Shown here piece after piece: positions 31,298 to 39,089 of a stretch of 64,000 nt of DNA (within the stretch, counting starts at the first letter, position 1; each line of letters starts with the position of its first letter). The stretch spans positions 558,001 to 622,000 of the forward strand of contig NZ_CP107845.1 of the NCBI RefSeq assembly GCF_041431415.1, written 5' to 3'. The notes beneath the pieces are model-generated. The model was not told where the DNA came from, ran no database searches, and saw only the letters and a program-made list of their open reading frames with translations. This DNA comes from Streptomyces sp. NBC_00513 (GTDB lineage Bacteria > Actinomycetota > Actinomycetes > Streptomycetales > Streptomycetaceae). The position numbers and the translations under genes are program-made.

Positions 31298-32524
31298 ATG
31301 ACCGCCGCGCGCAACGTCCCGGACATCCTGTCGCAGGAGTTCGCCGAGAATCCGTACCCGACGTACCGGGCTCTGCGCGAAAGCGAGCCCCTCGTCTGGC
31401 ACGAGGCGACGCAGAGCTACCTCATCTCCCGCTACGAGGACGTGGCCCGGGCGTTCAAGGACAAGGAGTCACTCTTCACCACGGACAACTACGCCTGGCA
31501 GGCGGAGCCCGTGCACGGCAAGACCATCCTCCAGATGAGCGGCCGGGAGCACTCCACTCGGCGCGCTCTGGTGGCCCCCGCGTTCCGGGGCAACGAGCTT
31601 CGGGAGAAGGTCGTCCCGGTCATCGAACGCAATGCCCGCGAGCTGATCGACGCGTTCCGCGACGTCGGGTCCGTCGACCTGGTGAGCGGCTTCGCCTCGC
31701 ACTTCCCCATCACGGTGATCGCCGACATGTTCGGACTGGACCGGTCCGGCCAGGAGCGCATCAGCGGTTGGTACCGGGCCTTCGTGGCGTTCATCGCGAA
31801 CCTGTCCGGTGATCCCGAGTGCGCGGCGGCCGGCGAGCGGGCTCAGGTGGAGTTCGCCGCGTACATGCTGCCGATCATCAGGAACCGGCGGGACCACCTC
31901 GGTGACGATCTGCTGTCCGCGCTCTGCACCGCCGAGGTCGACGGGGTGAGCATGAACGACGAGGACATCAAGGCGTTCTGCAGCCTCTTGCTCACCGCCG
32001 GGGCCGAGACGACCGACAAGGCCATCGCCGGCCTCTTCGCGAACCTCCTGGCCAACCCGGGGCAACTCGCGGCCGTGCGGCAGGACCGCGGGCTCATCGA
32101 CCGGGCCTTCGCGGAGACGCTGCGCTACAGCCCGCCCGTCCACATGATCATGCGGCAGGCCGCCGCCGATGTCCCGGTGAGCGGGGGCACCATCCCCGCC
32201 GGCGCCACCGTCACCTGTCTGATCGGGGCGGCGAATCGCGATCCCGAACGCTACGAGGATCCGGACCGGTTCGACATCTTCCGCACCGACCTGACGGCGA
32301 CCACCGCCTTCTCCGCGGCCGCGGACCACTTGGCGTTCGCGCTGGGGCGGCACTTCTGCGTCGGTGCGCTGTTGGCCAGGGCCGAGGTGGAGATCGCCAC
32401 CAACCAACTCCTCGACGCGATGCCGGACATCCGGCCGACCGAAGGGTACGACCCGGCCGAGCAGGGTGTCTTCACCCGTGGTCCGAGGTCCCTGCTCGTG
32501 GAGTTCACCCCCGCCGGCCGCTGA
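31298..32524 (+). CDS. Cytochrome P450 monooxygenase
   Basis: This 408-residue soluble bacterial P450 has the I-helix oxygen-activation motif LLLTAGAETTDKA (about 228-240), the K-helix ExxR in FAETLRYSPPVHM (about 272) and the haem-binding loop FALGRHFCVGALLARAE with Cys at about 353. All essential residues are present. ATG 31298 follows GGGGGAA. No ferredoxin or reductase gene is adjacent, so general redox partners must serve it. The next gene (DUF4328) lies 143 bp downstream and is probably independent. Substrate unknown. Confidence 0.95.
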   Translation: MTAARNVPDILSQEFAENPYPTYRALRESEPLVWHEATQSYLISRYEDVARAFKDKESLFTTDNYAWQAEPVHGKTILQMSGREHSTRRALVAPAFRGNELREKVVPVIERNARELIDAFRDVGSVDLVSGFASHFPITVIADMFGLDRSGQERISGWYRAFVAFIANLSGDPECAAAGERAQVEFAAYMLPIIRNRRDHLGDDLLSALCTAEVDGVSMNDEDIKAFCSLLLTAGAETTDKAIAGLFANLLANPGQLAAVRQDRGLIDRAFAETLRYSPPVHMIMRQAAADVPVSGGTIPAGATVTCLIGAANRDPERYEDPDRFDIFRTDLTATTAFSAAADHLAFALGRHFCVGALLARAEVEIATNQLLDAMPDIRPTEGYDPAEQGVFTRGPRSLLVEFTPAGR

Positions 32525-32667
32525 CCTGCGGGTTCGACTGATTGCCCTACCGCCGAACCCCTTGGACGGCGGGCGTGGACATGGCATATCGTCAGGCGGC
32601 TCGGGTCGCCCGTCAGGCGGCCCGTTGTCATGTCGCACGTGCACGTTCCCGTGGGGGGTACTCCGTC

Positions 32668-33441
32668 ATGTCCTTCAACAGGCCCGGCCCGTCGCCGGCT
32701 CCGCAGCCCGAGGCCGGACCGATGACGCCGCCACCACCGCTGCCGGCGCCTCATCCCGCCCCGCTGCCGCCGGCCGCCGGTGTGCTGCGCTCGCCGGAGG
32801 GTCTGGCGACGGCCCTGACGGTGTTGTTGTCCGTGGGTGCCGCGATCGATCTCTTCTCGTCCGGGGTCAACCTGTACGTGTGGAGGCTGATGAAGGACCT
32901 CCTCGACGCCCCCGCGAGCGTCGAGGACGACAACATCGCCCTGGCCGACCTCCTCAACGGCGCGACCGGCGTCGCGCAGACCGTCCTGCGCCTGGCCACG
33001 ATCGTGGTCTTCATCGTCTGGTTCCACCGGGTCCGCTGCAACGGCCAGGTCTTCCGTCCCGACGGATTCAGCCAGTCCGCCGGCTGGGCCATCGGCTGGT
33101 GGTTCGTCCCGATCGCCAACCTCTTCTTCCCCTACCGGACGGCGCGGGAGACCTGGAAGGCCAGCACGCAGCTCGCGCCCGACGGTTCGTACCGCCACGT
33201 CCCCACCGCCCCGGTGACCGCCTGGTGGATCGTGTTCGTCGCCACCCTGGTCCTCGACCGCGTCTGGTCCAGGCGGTACATCGCGGCCGACACGGTCGAG
33301 GCGATGCGCAGCGTCTCCGCGCTCGGCGCCGTCACCGACGTCGTCACCATCGTCGCCGCCGTGCTGGCCGTCCTCTTCGTGCGCAAACTGACCGCGCTCC
33401 AGCGGGTCAAGGCCACGCAGGGCCCGATCGCCGCGGCCTGA
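32668..33441 (+). CDS. DUF4328 membrane protein
   Basis: This 257-residue protein has a Pro-rich cytoplasmic N-terminus (residues 1-45) and four transmembrane helices. The signature FIVWFHRVRCNGQVF and SAGWAIGWWFVPIANLFFPY is typical of DUF4328 (W..R...N; W.IG.W..P..N...P). Family function is unknown. Such proteins are abundant in Streptomyces. A 12-bp hairpin at 33496-33522 follows. Confidence 0.9.
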   Translation: MSFNRPGPSPAPQPEAGPMTPPPPLPAPHPAPLPPAAGVLRSPEGLATALTVLLSVGAAIDLFSSGVNLYVWRLMKDLLDAPASVEDDNIALADLLNGATGVAQTVLRLATIVVFIVWFHRVRCNGQVFRPDGFSQSAGWAIGWWFVPIANLFFPYRTARETWKASTQLAPDGSYRHVPTAPVTAWWIVFVATLVLDRVWSRRYIAADTVEAMRSVSALGAVTDVVTIVAAVLAVLFVRKLTALQRVKATQGPIAAA

Positions 33442-33495
33442 CGGGGGTCATGGTCCGGCGGTCCGACACTGGACCCTCTGTGCCACGACCGGTTC

Positions 33496-33522
33496 GCGAA
33501 ACCGTCCTCGGGACGGTTTCGC
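33496..33522. terminator. 12-bp hairpin between convergent genes
   Basis: GCGAAACCGTCC (33496-33507) and GGACGGTTTCGC (33511-33522) are perfectly complementary with a 3-base loop. The hairpin lies between the stops of DUF4328 and the convergent cupin gene, and serves both directions. Confidence 0.82.
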
Positions 33523-33555
33523 GGACGGCCTCGCGACAGGGCTTGGCCGCGCGCC

Positions 33556-34047
33556 CTACTCGACGAAGTACGAGTCGTGCCGGATGAAGAACTCGGTGCG
33601 TTCCTCGTCGGTCGCGTTCGCGAGCTGCGACAACCCCTCGAAGTACTCTTCACGCGGCGCCCCCGGCGCGAACACCATCAGCATCTCCGCCGGAGCGTCC
33701 GAATCATTGCGGAAGGCGTGCAGGCCGCCCTGTGGCACGAAGAGGAAGTCGCCCTTCTTCGCGTCGATCCAGTCCGCGCCGTCGAAGAGCCTGACGGTCC
33801 CGTCGAGGATGAAGAACGACTCCGAGATCGTCTTGTGGAAGTGGGTCTTCGGACCTCCCGCGCCGGCGCTCATCTCCACCCGGTAGAGGCCGAACTCCCC
33901 GTTCGTGGAGGCCTTCGTGGCCAGGTAGTGCGTCGCGTCGCCGTTCGGGGACGACAGCTCCGCCGGCGTGTCGACGGGCCTGAACACCGCGCTGACCTCG
34001 CCCTCGTCTCCCCCGTAGCGTGCCTCCGGATACGACGGATACGACAT
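33556..34047 (-). CDS. Cupin-domain protein
   Basis: This 163-residue protein has cupin motif 1 with metal-ligand histidines (GGPKTHFHKTISESFFILDG) and motif 2 (GDFLFVPQGGLHAFRND), giving a two-His/one-Glu/one-His metal site. The tail (YFEGLSQLANATDEERTEFF) is common in cupins fused to quercetinase-like or stress proteins. It probably binds a metal and a small aromatic or polar ligand. ATG 34047 has GGGAGGG upstream. It is divergent from the DoxX gene. Confidence 0.9.
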   Translation of the reverse strand: MSYPSYPEARYGGDEGEVSAVFRPVDTPAELSSPNGDATHYLATKASTNGEFGLYRVEMSAGAGGPKTHFHKTISESFFILDGTVRLFDGADWIDAKKGDFLFVPQGGLHAFRNDSDAPAEMLMVFAPGAPREEYFEGLSQLANATDEERTEFFIRHDSYFVE

Positions 34048-34227
34048 GTCTGTCCCTCCCGTGTCACTCCCGCGTGTACATGGACCTGTGCAGCCGTGAC
34101 AACCAGCCGTCCGGTGCCGTTCTTCCCCCGGCTCTCTCGCGTCCTGGGCGGAGGCCTGCGGGGCTCCCCGCGTGGAGCCCGAACGGGAACCACGGATGGA
34201 CCGGCCGAGGCGGGGCAGCAGCGGGAC

Positions 34228-34764
34228 ATGGCTGTCCTTCGAAAGCTCGCCCGCCCCCTGCTCGCCACCCCGCACATCGTGGAGGGCCTGCGCACCCTGC
34301 GCCGGCCCGAGACCGCGGCGGAGGTCTTCCAGCCCTTCGCCGAGGCCGTCGGCAAGCGCGTTCCGGCTTCGGACGGCGACCCGCTGAAGCTGGTACGCGT
34401 CCACGGCGCGATCCAGGTCGGAGCGGGCCTGATGATCGCAACGGGACGTGCCCCTCGGCTGGCCGCGCTCACGCTCGCCGCCACGGTGGTGCCGACCGCT
34501 CTCACGGGCCACGCGTTCTGGACGGTGAAGGATCCGGAGGAGCGTGCCCGGCAACGCGCCCGGTTCCTGACCGACCTCGCCGCGGTGGGAGGTCTACTCA
34601 TCGCCGCCGCGGACACCCACGGAAAGCCCTCCCTCGCCTACCGTTCCAGGCACGCGCTCGACCACCGGCATCCGGTGAGGGCCGTCCGCCGTCCCGTGGA
34701 AGCGGCCGCGGCGACCACGGCCGCCCGGGTCAAGGCGGCCGCCGCTCTCGCCGACCCTCGCTGA
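34228..34764 (+). CDS. DoxX-family membrane protein
   Basis: This 178-residue protein has the DoxX pattern: an opening amphipathic helix (RKLARPLLATPHIVEGLRTL), KLVRVHGAIQVGAGLMIATG, three further hydrophobic segments and the GHAFWTVKDPEER loop. DoxX proteins are associated with membrane redox balance in actinobacteria. The C-terminal 40 residues are basic and alanine-rich. The gene precedes a small hypothetical gene by about 108 bp. Confidence 0.87.
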   Translation: MAVLRKLARPLLATPHIVEGLRTLRRPETAAEVFQPFAEAVGKRVPASDGDPLKLVRVHGAIQVGAGLMIATGRAPRLAALTLAATVVPTALTGHAFWTVKDPEERARQRARFLTDLAAVGGLLIAAADTHGKPSLAYRSRHALDHRHPVRAVRRPVEAAAATTAARVKAAAALADPR

Positions 34765-34872
34765 CAGGGCCCGCCGGTCGCCGGTCCCCGTGGGCGGCGG
34801 CGTCACGGACGCACAAGGCGTCCGGGGTCGTGATCGCCGCCGGAAATGACCGCTCGCAGTGAGGAGAACCCC

Positions 34873-35307
34873 ATGGCAGACGTTCGCCGGACCGTTCGGC
34901 GGCTGTCCGTCGGCACCCTGTTCCGGCCTGCCGCGCTCGACCCGCGCCTCTTGGCGCGGACGGTGACCGTGGCGGTCCGTGGCGGCCGGCGGCGCACGGC
35001 CGCCGTGTCCGCCGCGGTCTGCGCCACCGCCGGCGAGCGCCGGGTGTGCCCCGGCCCGCTGGTTGGTACGGACCCGGCCGCCGTGTACGGAGCACGGTGC
35101 GACGCGAAAACGCCGGCCGGCGGCCCGGACGCCTACGCGGGCGGCGCCGCCCGTCGCGAACGGGCTCACGAGGCGGTCGCGTCCCGTACCACCGGCCCCG
35201 ACGACCTGGCCTCACTGCTGAACATGCTGGACCTGCGGCCCGGCCCCGACGAGAGGGGCACGGGACCCGGAGGCGACGGATGGTCCCGCGGCGGCGACGG
35301 AGGCTGA
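34873..35307 (+). CDS. Hypothetical Arg/Gly-rich protein
   Basis: This 144-residue frame has a strong ribosome site, GAGGAGA, 8 bases before ATG 34873. The first 60 residues (RRTVRRLSVGTLFRPAALDP...) are basic, and the C-terminus is Gly/Asp-rich. Three cysteines are scattered (VCATAGERRVCPG, ARCDAK). It has no recognisable domain. The ribosome site and codon bias argue for a real gene, but the composition is not strongly protein-like. Confidence 0.5.
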   Translation: MADVRRTVRRLSVGTLFRPAALDPRLLARTVTVAVRGGRRRTAAVSAAVCATAGERRVCPGPLVGTDPAAVYGARCDAKTPAGGPDAYAGGAARRERAHEAVASRTTGPDDLASLLNMLDLRPGPDERGTGPGGDGWSRGGDGG

Positions 35308-35347
35308 CGGCCTACGCCGGACGCCGTGTGCTGCGTACGCTGGCGTC

Positions 35348-36235
35348 ATGCGCATGCGCCCCGCTCTGACCTGGACCCCCACCGAGGACCTGCGGCCCGG
35401 CACCACTGATCCGGGGCCCGTCGCCGATGCCCTGGAGGCCGGCGGGGTGCTGGTGCTGAGCGGGGCTGGCATGTCCACGGAGTCCGGCATCCCCGACTAT
35501 CGGGGCGAGGGCGGAAGCCTGAGCCGGCACACCCCGATGACATACCAGGACTTCACCACCAGCGCCGCGGCCCGACGCCGCTACTGGGCACGCAGCCACC
35601 TCGGCTGGCGCACGTTCGGCCGCGCCAGGCCCAACGCCGGGCACCGGGCCGTGGCGGCCTTCGGGCGCCGCGGACTGCTGTCGGGCGTGATCACCCAGAA
35701 CGTCGACGGACTGCACCAGGCCGCCGGCAGCGCGGACGTGGTGGAGCTCCACGGAAACCTGGGCCGGGTCGTCTGCCTCTCCTGCGGCGTCTCCGGCTCG
35801 CGCCGGGAACTCGCCCTGCGGTTGGAAGAGGCCAACGCGGGCTTCGAACCAGTGGCCGCGGGACTCAACCCCGACGGCGACGCCGACCTCACCGACGAAC
35901 AGGTCGGGGACTTCTCCGTGGTGCCCTGCACGCACTGCGGCGGCATCCTCAAGCCGGACGTGGTGTTCTTCGGCGAAACCGTTCCGCCCCGGCGGGTCGC
36001 ACACTGCCGCGAACTGGTCGGTGCGGCGGCCTCCCTCCTGGTCCTGGGCTCCTCGCTGACGGTCATGTCCGGACTGCGCTTCGTCCGTCAGGCGGCCCAG
36101 GCCGGGAAGCCCGTACTGATCGTCAATCGGGATCCGACCCGCGGCGACAGGCACGCCGTCACCCGGGTCGAACTCCCTCTGGGAACGACCCTCACCGCCC
36201 TGGCCGACCGCTTGGACATCCCCATGGACGACTGA
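35348..36235 (+). CDS. Sir2-family NAD-dependent protein deacylase
   Basis: This 295-residue sirtuin has a Rossmann NAD site (GVLVLSGAGMSTESGIPDYRG), NVDGLHQAAGSADVVELHGN with the catalytic His, a zinc ribbon of two cysteine pairs (VCLSCG near 143 and PCTHCGG near 197), and the FGETVPP and LGSSLTVMSG segments. It removes acyl groups from lysines using NAD. The order GAGMS-xxSGIPDYR differs slightly from the GAGIS/PDFR of CobB-type sirtuins, suggesting a macro- or class M-like group. Monocistronic. The target is unknown. Confidence 0.93.
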   Translation: MRMRPALTWTPTEDLRPGTTDPGPVADALEAGGVLVLSGAGMSTESGIPDYRGEGGSLSRHTPMTYQDFTTSAAARRRYWARSHLGWRTFGRARPNAGHRAVAAFGRRGLLSGVITQNVDGLHQAAGSADVVELHGNLGRVVCLSCGVSGSRRELALRLEEANAGFEPVAAGLNPDGDADLTDEQVGDFSVVPCTHCGGILKPDVVFFGETVPPRRVAHCRELVGAAASLLVLGSSLTVMSGLRFVRQAAQAGKPVLIVNRDPTRGDRHAVTRVELPLGTTLTALADRLDIPMDD

Positions 36236-36353
36236 GGGGCGCCCGACCGGATCGGGCCCGATCCGGTCGAAGGTGTGTGGGCCTTGTGGGCCGAAGGCCG
36301 GATGTCCGATGCCGCCGCGGTGTGCGGGCCCGGGTGGGTCGTCGTCCCGCCGG

Positions 36354-37007
36354 TCACAGGCCGGCGGCGCCCTCGACGAGCAGAAGCACACCGATCACCG
36401 ACAGGACCACGGCGGTGACGGCGCTGTTGTGGATCTCCAGCCAGGTCCTTGCCCGGCCCAGAGGGCCCAGGACCCGCTCCCCCACGACGACGTGGAGCAG
36501 CAGCGGGATGGCCACGGTGGACGCCGCGACGGCGGTGAACACCACCACGGCCGTCACCGCGCGGGACGGCCCCGCTTCGGCGGAGCCGACGGTCAGGCCG
36601 GCCGCCGCCGAGAGCAGGGCGACCTTCGGGTTGGCCGCGGACAGCAGCAGCCCCAGCCGCAGGGCTTTCACCGGGGTGGCGTCGGTGAGGGTCCGCATCC
36701 AGGCCGGGGTGTCCTTCTTCGCTCGTGAGCGCCACTGCCGCACGGCCAGCAGAAGGAGGACCATGCCGAGGGCCGCTTTGGTCCAGGATGCCCAGGTGGG
36801 AGTCTCCTCGTGGACCTCGATGACGGCGGCGAGCAGGGCGAGGGCGACCGTCACCGCGAGAACGCCGGCCGTCCAGCCGGCCAGGAAGGACCCGGCGGTC
36901 ACCCGGGGGCGGGGCGTGAAGAGCAGGAAGACCGCGGGAACGACGGGGACCGGCGACAGCGCGATACCCAGTGCGAGCGGCACGACCTCGCCGAGCAGTT
37001 CTCCCAC
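36354..37007 (-). CDS. GAP-family (Sap-like) membrane protein
   Basis: This 217-residue protein has six transmembrane helices. Its opening, VVPLALGIALSPVPVVPAVF, and the central LLLSAANPKVALLSAAAGLT match the GAP/sulfolipid-1-addressing protein family, whose mycobacterial member is needed for sulfolipid display. These resemble LysE-type exporters in layout. Substrate unknown here. The nearby upstream 224 bp separate it from an ArsR-like gene on the same strand. Confidence 0.85.
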   Translation of the reverse strand: MGELLGEVVPLALGIALSPVPVVPAVFLLFTPRPRVTAGSFLAGWTAGVLAVTVALALLAAVIEVHEETPTWASWTKAALGMVLLLLAVRQWRSRAKKDTPAWMRTLTDATPVKALRLGLLLSAANPKVALLSAAAGLTVGSAEAGPSRAVTAVVVFTAVAASTVAIPLLLHVVVGERVLGPLGRARTWLEIHNSAVTAVVLSVIGVLLLVEGAAGL

Positions 37008-37231
37008 AGGCCGACCTCCTCGCGGCCCGTCCCCCGGCCCGGGGTGCGGCCTCGGCCGGGTACCGCCGCTTGTCGTGCGCGTCCGGCGCCGAGCGGGAAG
37101 GGCCCGTGTCCCGGAACTCCGGAGGGCGGCGGGGCCCCGACAGGCGTGCGCAATCTATCGGCCTGAACGGGCCATGAGGCACTGCCTCGCCGAAGCCCCG
37201 CCCCCGTGCCGTGGTCGCCACGGCTCACGGG

Positions 37232-38233
37232 TCACGGCTCCGTCGTGGTCACGGAACTCAGCAGGGCGAGCCCCAGGGGGGTGATGCGGTGCAGTACGGA
37301 TCCGCCTCGGCGGCTGGTGGTGATCAGATCCGCGTTCCGCAGCACCGTCGCGTGCTGGCTGGCGGCTGCCACCGAGACGTTGAGGCGGCGGGCCAACTCG
37401 GTCGTCGTGCTGCCTTCGGCCGTCACCCGCAGTGCGGCGGCTCGCGTGCGGCCGAGCAGGGATTCCAGGTTTCGGCCCGAGGGGCCGGCCACACCGGCCG
37501 ACCCGCCGCCGGCCAGCGGCTCGCGGAGGGCCGGTACCGTCAGCCGGGGTGGCTGCGTGGTGTCGAGCGGGTCCCACAGCAAGCTCACCGAGTGCGGCGA
37601 GAAGACGGTGGGGGTGACGATGAGTCCCCTTCCCCTGAGGTGCACCTCGACCACGCGCGGGTAGGGAGCCTCCAGAACCGGCGGCCGCCAACGGACCAGT
37701 GGTGCGCAGAGCGAACGCAGCAGCAGATCGACCCCTCCCTCGAGCAGCACGTTCATGTAGCGGGAGGACAGCGCGGCCAGTTCGGACCGCCCTTTGTGCC
37801 AGTAGGGCTCCACGGCCAGCCGATGGCAGGCGCGCAGCGCCTCGGCGAGTTCCCGCCGCGCCTCGCGGTCCCCCTCGGACACCCGCCTTGCCCAGGGCAG
37901 GTGTTCCAGGGGGAAGTCGATGCCTTCGAACTCCCGTCGCAGACGGGCCGCCGGTGCGTGGAGCAGGTTGTCCACGGCGTGTTCCAGGCAGGGCCCGTCC
38001 CCCATCAGGGCGAGCAGGTCGAGCCCGGGCCCACGCACCGGCAGCAAGGACGTCAACGGGCGGGTGTTGGCCCCCATGCGACCCGCGACGGCCGCCCGCC
38101 ACGAGCGGAAGTGGGGGCTGTCCCCGCTCCCCCGCAGCAGTTCCAGGCTGTAGTAGGTCTCCGCCGCGACCCCGATCGTCGCGGCGACGCGTGTCCGCGC
38201 GAGATCTTCCGCCGTGAAGTGAATGCGTAACAC
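37232..38233 (-). CDS. ArsR-type winged-helix regulator with large N-terminal domain
   Basis: In this 333-residue protein the DNA-binding domain is C-terminal: GRTRAAALRVTAEGSTTTEL, ARRLNVSVAAASQHATVLRN, SRRGGSVLHRITPLG. The first 240 residues begin VLRIHFTAEDLARTRVAATI. This DUF5937/ArsR layout is typical of streptomycete transcription factors with an unknown sensor domain. GTG 38233 is the start, with AGGGGG about 9 bases upstream. No obvious operator and no divergent partner, so targets are unknown. Confidence 0.87.
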   Translation of the reverse strand: MLRIHFTAEDLARTRVAATIGVAAETYYSLELLRGSGDSPHFRSWRAAVAGRMGANTRPLTSLLPVRGPGLDLLALMGDGPCLEHAVDNLLHAPAARLRREFEGIDFPLEHLPWARRVSEGDREARRELAEALRACHRLAVEPYWHKGRSELAALSSRYMNVLLEGGVDLLLRSLCAPLVRWRPPVLEAPYPRVVEVHLRGRGLIVTPTVFSPHSVSLLWDPLDTTQPPRLTVPALREPLAGGGSAGVAGPSGRNLESLLGRTRAAALRVTAEGSTTTELARRLNVSVAAASQHATVLRNADLITTSRRGGSVLHRITPLGLALLSSVTTTEP

Positions 38234-38402
38234 CGATCGGCCCCCTGACGGTGCTGGAGCGTGCCCGCGCACCCGCAGCATTCCCCGGCCAGGGTCACCA
38301 CACGCCTTCCGATCGCCTCTCGGATCGGGGCGAAACAGGCTCGGGTGCCCTATGGCCGGGGGCGGATGCACAGCGGACACGTCCGCGCCGCGCCGGAGAG
38401 GG

Positions 38403-38732
38403 TTACGTGATGCGGCAGCCGGCTCCACCGACGTAGTTCGCGTCCCTGATCTGGCTCTTGAGGCCGAGCCGCGTATCGCCGGGTCCGACGCAGATGGTCC
38501 GGTCGAAGCCCCGGACGACGTCGAGTTTGATCTTGATCGTGGTGGGGCCACAGTGGTTGTAGAACGCGATCTCCCTGCCCGCGTAGTACCCGCACACTGC
38601 CTGGGTTCCCGCTCCCTCGGCGCTGCCCGCGCTGCCCGCGCTGGCGGGGGTGATCGTGCTCATCACCGCAGCGGAGCCGAGAACGGCGACCGCCATCCAT
38701 CGCCGCATGCCGTTGACCCGTAAGCGCTGCAT
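38403..38732 (-). CDS. Small secreted cysteine-containing protein
   Basis: This protein of about 109 residues has a Sec signal peptide (basic start, VAVLGSAAVMSTITPASA, cleavage near residue 33). The mature part of about 75 residues has four cysteines (AVCGYY, NHCGPT, TICVG, GCRIT) that probably form two disulfides. I chose ATG 38732 with GAGGAG 10 bases upstream; ATGs at 38753 and 38708 are alternatives. The mature sequence resembles small streptomycete secreted proteins of unknown role. An extracellular inhibitor or signalling function is conceivable but not shown. Confidence 0.68.
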   Translation of the reverse strand: MQRLRVNGMRRWMAVAVLGSAAVMSTITPASAGSAGSAEGAGTQAVCGYYAGREIAFYNHCGPTTIKIKLDVVRGFDRTICVGPGDTRLGLKSQIRDANYVGGAGCRIT

Positions 38733-39089
38733 TCCTGCCACACTCCTCTTCATCTCGGGCGGGGTCTTCACCCCTTTGCCGCAGCACAGACTGGCAGAGC
38801 CGTCCGCGCACCGGCAAGCCTCTAAGCGACCACTTAAAGCCGCAGGTGAGACCCCCTTCCTGGCCGTTCCCGGGCTCGTTTCACCCAGCTCTCGCACACG
38901 GGTTCGCAGGTCTGCCTCAGCACTGCGAGGGAGCACGCCCGGCCAGGCGCGCCACGCCCGCTCACGGCGCGGCCGGGCCGTGCGCACGACGCAGCACCGC
39001 CCGGTCCCGGCGGCGGTAACGTAGGCATGTGGGGCAACTCCTCAGGCTGCGGGAGACGGATCTCTCGACGGGCGAGAGGCGGTGCGCGC
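38733..39089. other. Divergent intergenic region, no gene supported
   Basis: These 357 bp separate the small secreted-protein gene from the SpoIIE phosphatase gene. A stretch of lower GC at 38815-38845 (around CTAAGCGACCACTTAAAG) may be a promoter. Nothing else is recognisable. Confidence 0.4.
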